A stretch of DNA of 64,000 bases from Rhabditoides inermis (lineage: Eukaryota > Nematoda > Chromadorea > Rhabditida > Rhabditidae), in assembly GCA_963966185.1 (NCBI GenBank), contig CAWZYM010000146.1:354001-418000 (forward strand). The letters are read 5' to 3'. The position numbers were made by a program, and so were the translations under genes. Shown here piece after piece: positions 61,200 to 64,000 of this stretch. The notes below the pieces were generated by a model, which had not been told where the DNA came from, ran no database searches, and was given only the letters and a program-made list of their open reading frames with translations. Within the stretch, counting starts at the first letter, position 1, and every line of letters starts with the position of its first letter.

Positions 61200-61770
61200 T
61201 GTAAGTAAGTGATCAATGAAAAGTGTCAGCGAGGCGATACGCTATCTCGCTGATGCACTCTCACTCCCGTTGCTCGCTCGAGTGCTAATCTCTCTCTCTT
61301 CCAGTGCCGACAGCACGAGGGGCGGAGCCGACCGGCCGGACTCATTGCCGATCTACCTCTGATCTACCGCGGACGCTGATTGGCCGATAGAAGACTCGAG
61401 AGCGCGCGCCGCCGACTACATAAGCCGACAGCGCGACGGTTCTGGGCTTCAGTATGAGTGCGGCCGACCAAGCCCTCTGAGAGCATCGGTCTCACGACCA
61501 TGACTTGTTATCGCCGCCCCAAGTCACTCATCCCCTTTTACCGCGTGGTGTCATAAATACTTTGTGTGCACTCGTGTCGTGGTACTATTCTCTTCCGCGG
61601 GACTGTAGATGGGTCTTTGGGGTGTCGTTGCCTGCCTCGCTCTGCTCGCTCGTCTCCTCCACAATCGAGTCTCTGGGTCGAGTGTGTTCTAGTTCGTCTA
61701 GGCCTCTCACCTGATGGAGGAGTGTCCTTGGGCAAGGCGTGATTCATCTTCGGATGCGGTCACATCCTTC
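61200..61770. other. GC-rich stretch, possible solo LTR or promoter
   Basis: Locally GC-rich with GATTGGCC (inverted CCAAT, 61377-61384), ACATAAG (weak TATA-like) about 40 bp downstream, and GC-rich sequence after it. The layout resembles an LTR promoter, but no second copy is in the window and no gene follows. Confidence 0.25.
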
Positions 61771-61849
61771 TGACTAAAGAGCGAATATCAGTGCTTTGCC
61801 GTATAGTGAATAAAAGAACATAAAGACGTTCTTCCGAATATACAGGGTC

Positions 61850-61970
61850 ATAACAGGGAGCAAACTTGTGGTGGAGTGGCAAACGGACCGGGGAGGGTGC
61901 ACAGCACAGGAAGAAGAACTCTTCACAGCCAGTGCACTCCCTTTTACGAATAACGGAGCAGAGCAGAGCA
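61850..61970. repeat. Sequence paralogous to 63745-63850
   Basis: Shares ACTTGTGGTGGAGTG, GAAC...CTTCACA/GACCAGTGCACT and GGAGCAGA blocks with 63745-63850, in rearranged order. Both lie near cysteine-rich exon fragments, so they may be parts of one duplicated segment. Confidence 0.4.
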
Positions 61971-62089
61971 AAATGCTGTGTTTTCGGGAGGGAACGGAGG
62001 AATTTGGCGCATTCTTAACATATTAAACATATCCGAATGAAGACCCATACATTTCCACAGGTTATCTTCGCATCTGCTTCAAGGTGCTT

Positions 62090-62240
62090 ATTGTCGCTTG
62101 TCTTCCAAATGCCATCAGTATCACCATACTGAAAACTCAGTACCGCGTCCACAGTGCTCCTTCCCTTCCGGAATCCGAATTGATTCGTTATGATCCGAAG
62201 TCGAAAATAATGCGCCACTGTTACTTTAAAAGGCACACAC
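62090..62240 (-). mobile_element. Short LINE fragment joined to a MITE end
   Basis: Minus strand encodes FGFRKGRSTVDAVLSFQYG, the same LINE segment as at 59.5 kb. It is followed by the same TTCGACTTCGGATCATAA junction and a TTTAAA/GTGGCGC terminus. Confidence 0.65.
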
Positions 62241-63540
62241 TCCTCTGAATTTTAACACGAGTCATATGAAATATGTACTTAACATTGATAACTTTTCACA
62301 GTCACACGATTTTTTAAGAGTTACACACTCATTCCTTTTCCACATGTGATCGTCACGTCTGATGCAATGTGCGGCATATGTATCTGAAACGATCAGGCAT
62401 GATCAGGCAAAAGTCGAGGCGATCAGGCAGAATGCAGTGCTACATACGTTATACTCCTCTGATCTCCGGGGAAAATATGAGTCGCTGGCGATAAGGGCAA
62501 ATCGTATATGTAAAATTCAAATATAGTTATAACTTTCTGAGATGAACTCAAAAATTAGCATATTTGATTATTTTACTACGATTCCGCGATGTCTAAGATG
62601 CAACAAAAATCACGCCCCTTGCCTGTTGCAACAGCACAGTTCGATCAGCTGATCGGTTGTTTCGCTGTTTTCTTTTGTTTTATTGTGTTTGTATGTGTTA
62701 ATATATATTTTAATGCTACCAACATGATATTATAAACAACATTTACGTATTTCTCATCGCTATGATTCAAATTGTAAACGCGTGATTGTTTGTTCGACGT
62801 TTTCGAAATGTGTTAATGTTCTGTTCGTTTTCATGCTCCGTATGATTGTAAACAGTTTGTGCTTTCTGGGCATATATTTACAGCCTATTGCCGATCGCGT
62901 CTCCGTCATCGTCACCTCGCTTTTTCAATACCAGTCTTGCAGATTCAGGCGAGAATTTTTATTCATTTCATCAAAATTTGCCGCATTGTATTCATTTTGT
63001 AAATAACATGTAGCACAAGCGAATCAGTTCAAGCGAATACGGAACGACATACGTGTGTTGCAGGTCGTTCGATCGCAGCTGAGTCATTGTGGCGTGTCTA
63101 CTTTCTCGTCCACCAGGAACCCCTTATTCGCAAAACTAATTTTAGTGAGATCAAGTTTTATAAATGATGTTCATATCATTAATTTCGTTCATGTTTGATT
63201 GTTGTGTCAATTTCATTTATTCGGGGATTGTGAGTGCTCTATGAGTGTGGTACAGACCATAAGTACTATATGTCTATATGCGTCATTCGCGGTGTTTGTA
63301 AAATGGCCGCGCAACATTCATATTACACTTATATATTATTTGCAATTAGTATCACAATATCCAACAATGGATAGTGCAGACTTCATTGATATGAGAAGAG
63401 AGGCTGGCAGAGCGCGCCCTTTGCTGACCTACTCTCTCGCGCCCGTATGTCTGACCTCTCTTTATTATTCCCGCCGGCCCGCGCAATTGTAAAATGGTCT
63501 CGCATGGAAAGGCTGTTGCAGACGCAATAATTCTAAATCT
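62241..63540. other. Spacer without supported gene
   Basis: A short tandem of GATCAGGC words lies near 62391-62430. The remaining frames are short and AT-rich. Nothing further recognised. Confidence 0.4.
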
Positions 63541-63554
63541 GGGTTCGACTGGTC

Positions 63555-63680
63555 TAGCCGTAGTGACTTATTCCCCGGTGATCTTCTTTAACGGTAGGTC
63601 GGGCGAAAATAGGATTCTCGCAATCGTATCCCTCAGGACATTCGAATATCGTTAGCGCCGGACAATGGGTACATACATTT
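63555..63680 (-). pseudogene. Orphan exon of the cysteine-rich family
   Basis: Minus strand encodes CTHCPALTIFECPEGYDCEN and ends at a stop about 20 residues later. Same module as at 61.1 and 42.1 kb. Confidence 0.45.
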
Positions 63681-63699
63681 AAAATAACAAATTGTTACT

Positions 63700-63960
63700 A
63701 TGATTATCGATCACGAAGAGTTAGAAATTGTGCATCTTGTAATGAACCAAACACAGGAAGGAGAACTCTTCACGACCAGTGCACTAACAGGGTCCCTTCT
63801 AGATACATACAACGGAGCAGACTTGTGGTGGAGTGCCGAACGAACCGAGGAGAATGATAGATTATGTCATATGTATGGAAATCCGCGAGTTACTCACTAC
63901 ATGGTGCACTTCTTGAAAGGCGTATTCGGCTTCTCCTTATCATCTCATCGTGAACGATAG
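63700..63960 (+). other. Open frame of 86 codons, function unknown
   Basis: A complete small frame without recognisable domain; it overlaps the segment paralogous to 61.85-61.97 kb, where the frame is not kept. Probably chance. Confidence 0.15.
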
Positions 63961-64000
63961 TAGAACGGAATTGCAAAAGGACGGAATTGCATTTGAGTTT

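Noticed and set aside
63700..63960. Small independent gene
   Set aside because: No domain, no splice context, and the paralogous segment at 61.9 kb does not keep the frame.

Overview
The window looks like nematode nuclear DNA. Genes have many short exons, introns mostly 29-100 bp with TTTCAG-type acceptors, and recognisable families: an aristaless-type homeobox gene, a CLC-6/7 type chloride/proton exchanger, and a seven-transmembrane receptor of nematode chemoreceptor type. A DIRS/PAT-like retroelement and many terminal-inverted-repeat elements fit the same picture. Long (AG)n/(CT)n tracts sit inside introns throughout. A diplogastrid such as Pristionchus is a guess, not a demonstration.

Layout. 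1-3176 (minus): an alr-1/aristaless-like paired-class homeobox gene whose 3' end lies outside the window. 3177-16640: about 13 kb with no gene I can support, holding homeodomain and octamer-like sites, one GC-box/CCAAT/ETS cluster and AG/CT microsatellites. 17.0-20.5 kb: a decayed LINE and a PIF/Harbinger-like inverted-repeat element. 20830-23878 (minus): a nine-exon receptor gene with a TA-flanked MITE in one intron. 24.8-27.2 kb (minus): a LINE with an open reverse transcriptase. 27.7-28.3 kb: a TTAA-flanked MITE. 28787-29966 (minus): a seven-exon four-span membrane protein. 30916-38923 (plus): the CLC exchanger gene, about 26 exons.

From 39.3 kb on, the window is a transposon mosaic. A foldback element (39.3-40.35 kb) is followed by a cysteine-rich gene cut at its 5' end by a DIRS/PAT-like element (42.4-46.2 kb), whose recombinase is itself broken by a relative of the foldback element. 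Next is a Gypsy-type element (47.4-55.3 kb) with the unusual order gag - Env-like glycoprotein - protease - reverse transcriptase - RNase H - integrase. An unknown intron-containing gene with five tandem copies of one exon-intron unit follows (55669-58998). The end holds LINE pieces, a 950-bp foldback with 375-bp arms, and scattered exons of the cysteine-rich family.

The most unusual object is the Gypsy element: its Env-like region lies upstream of the protease and is fused to it in one reading frame. That differs from the usual position of env after integrase. Exon structures here were worked out by eye from splice signals and phase, and no database search was possible.
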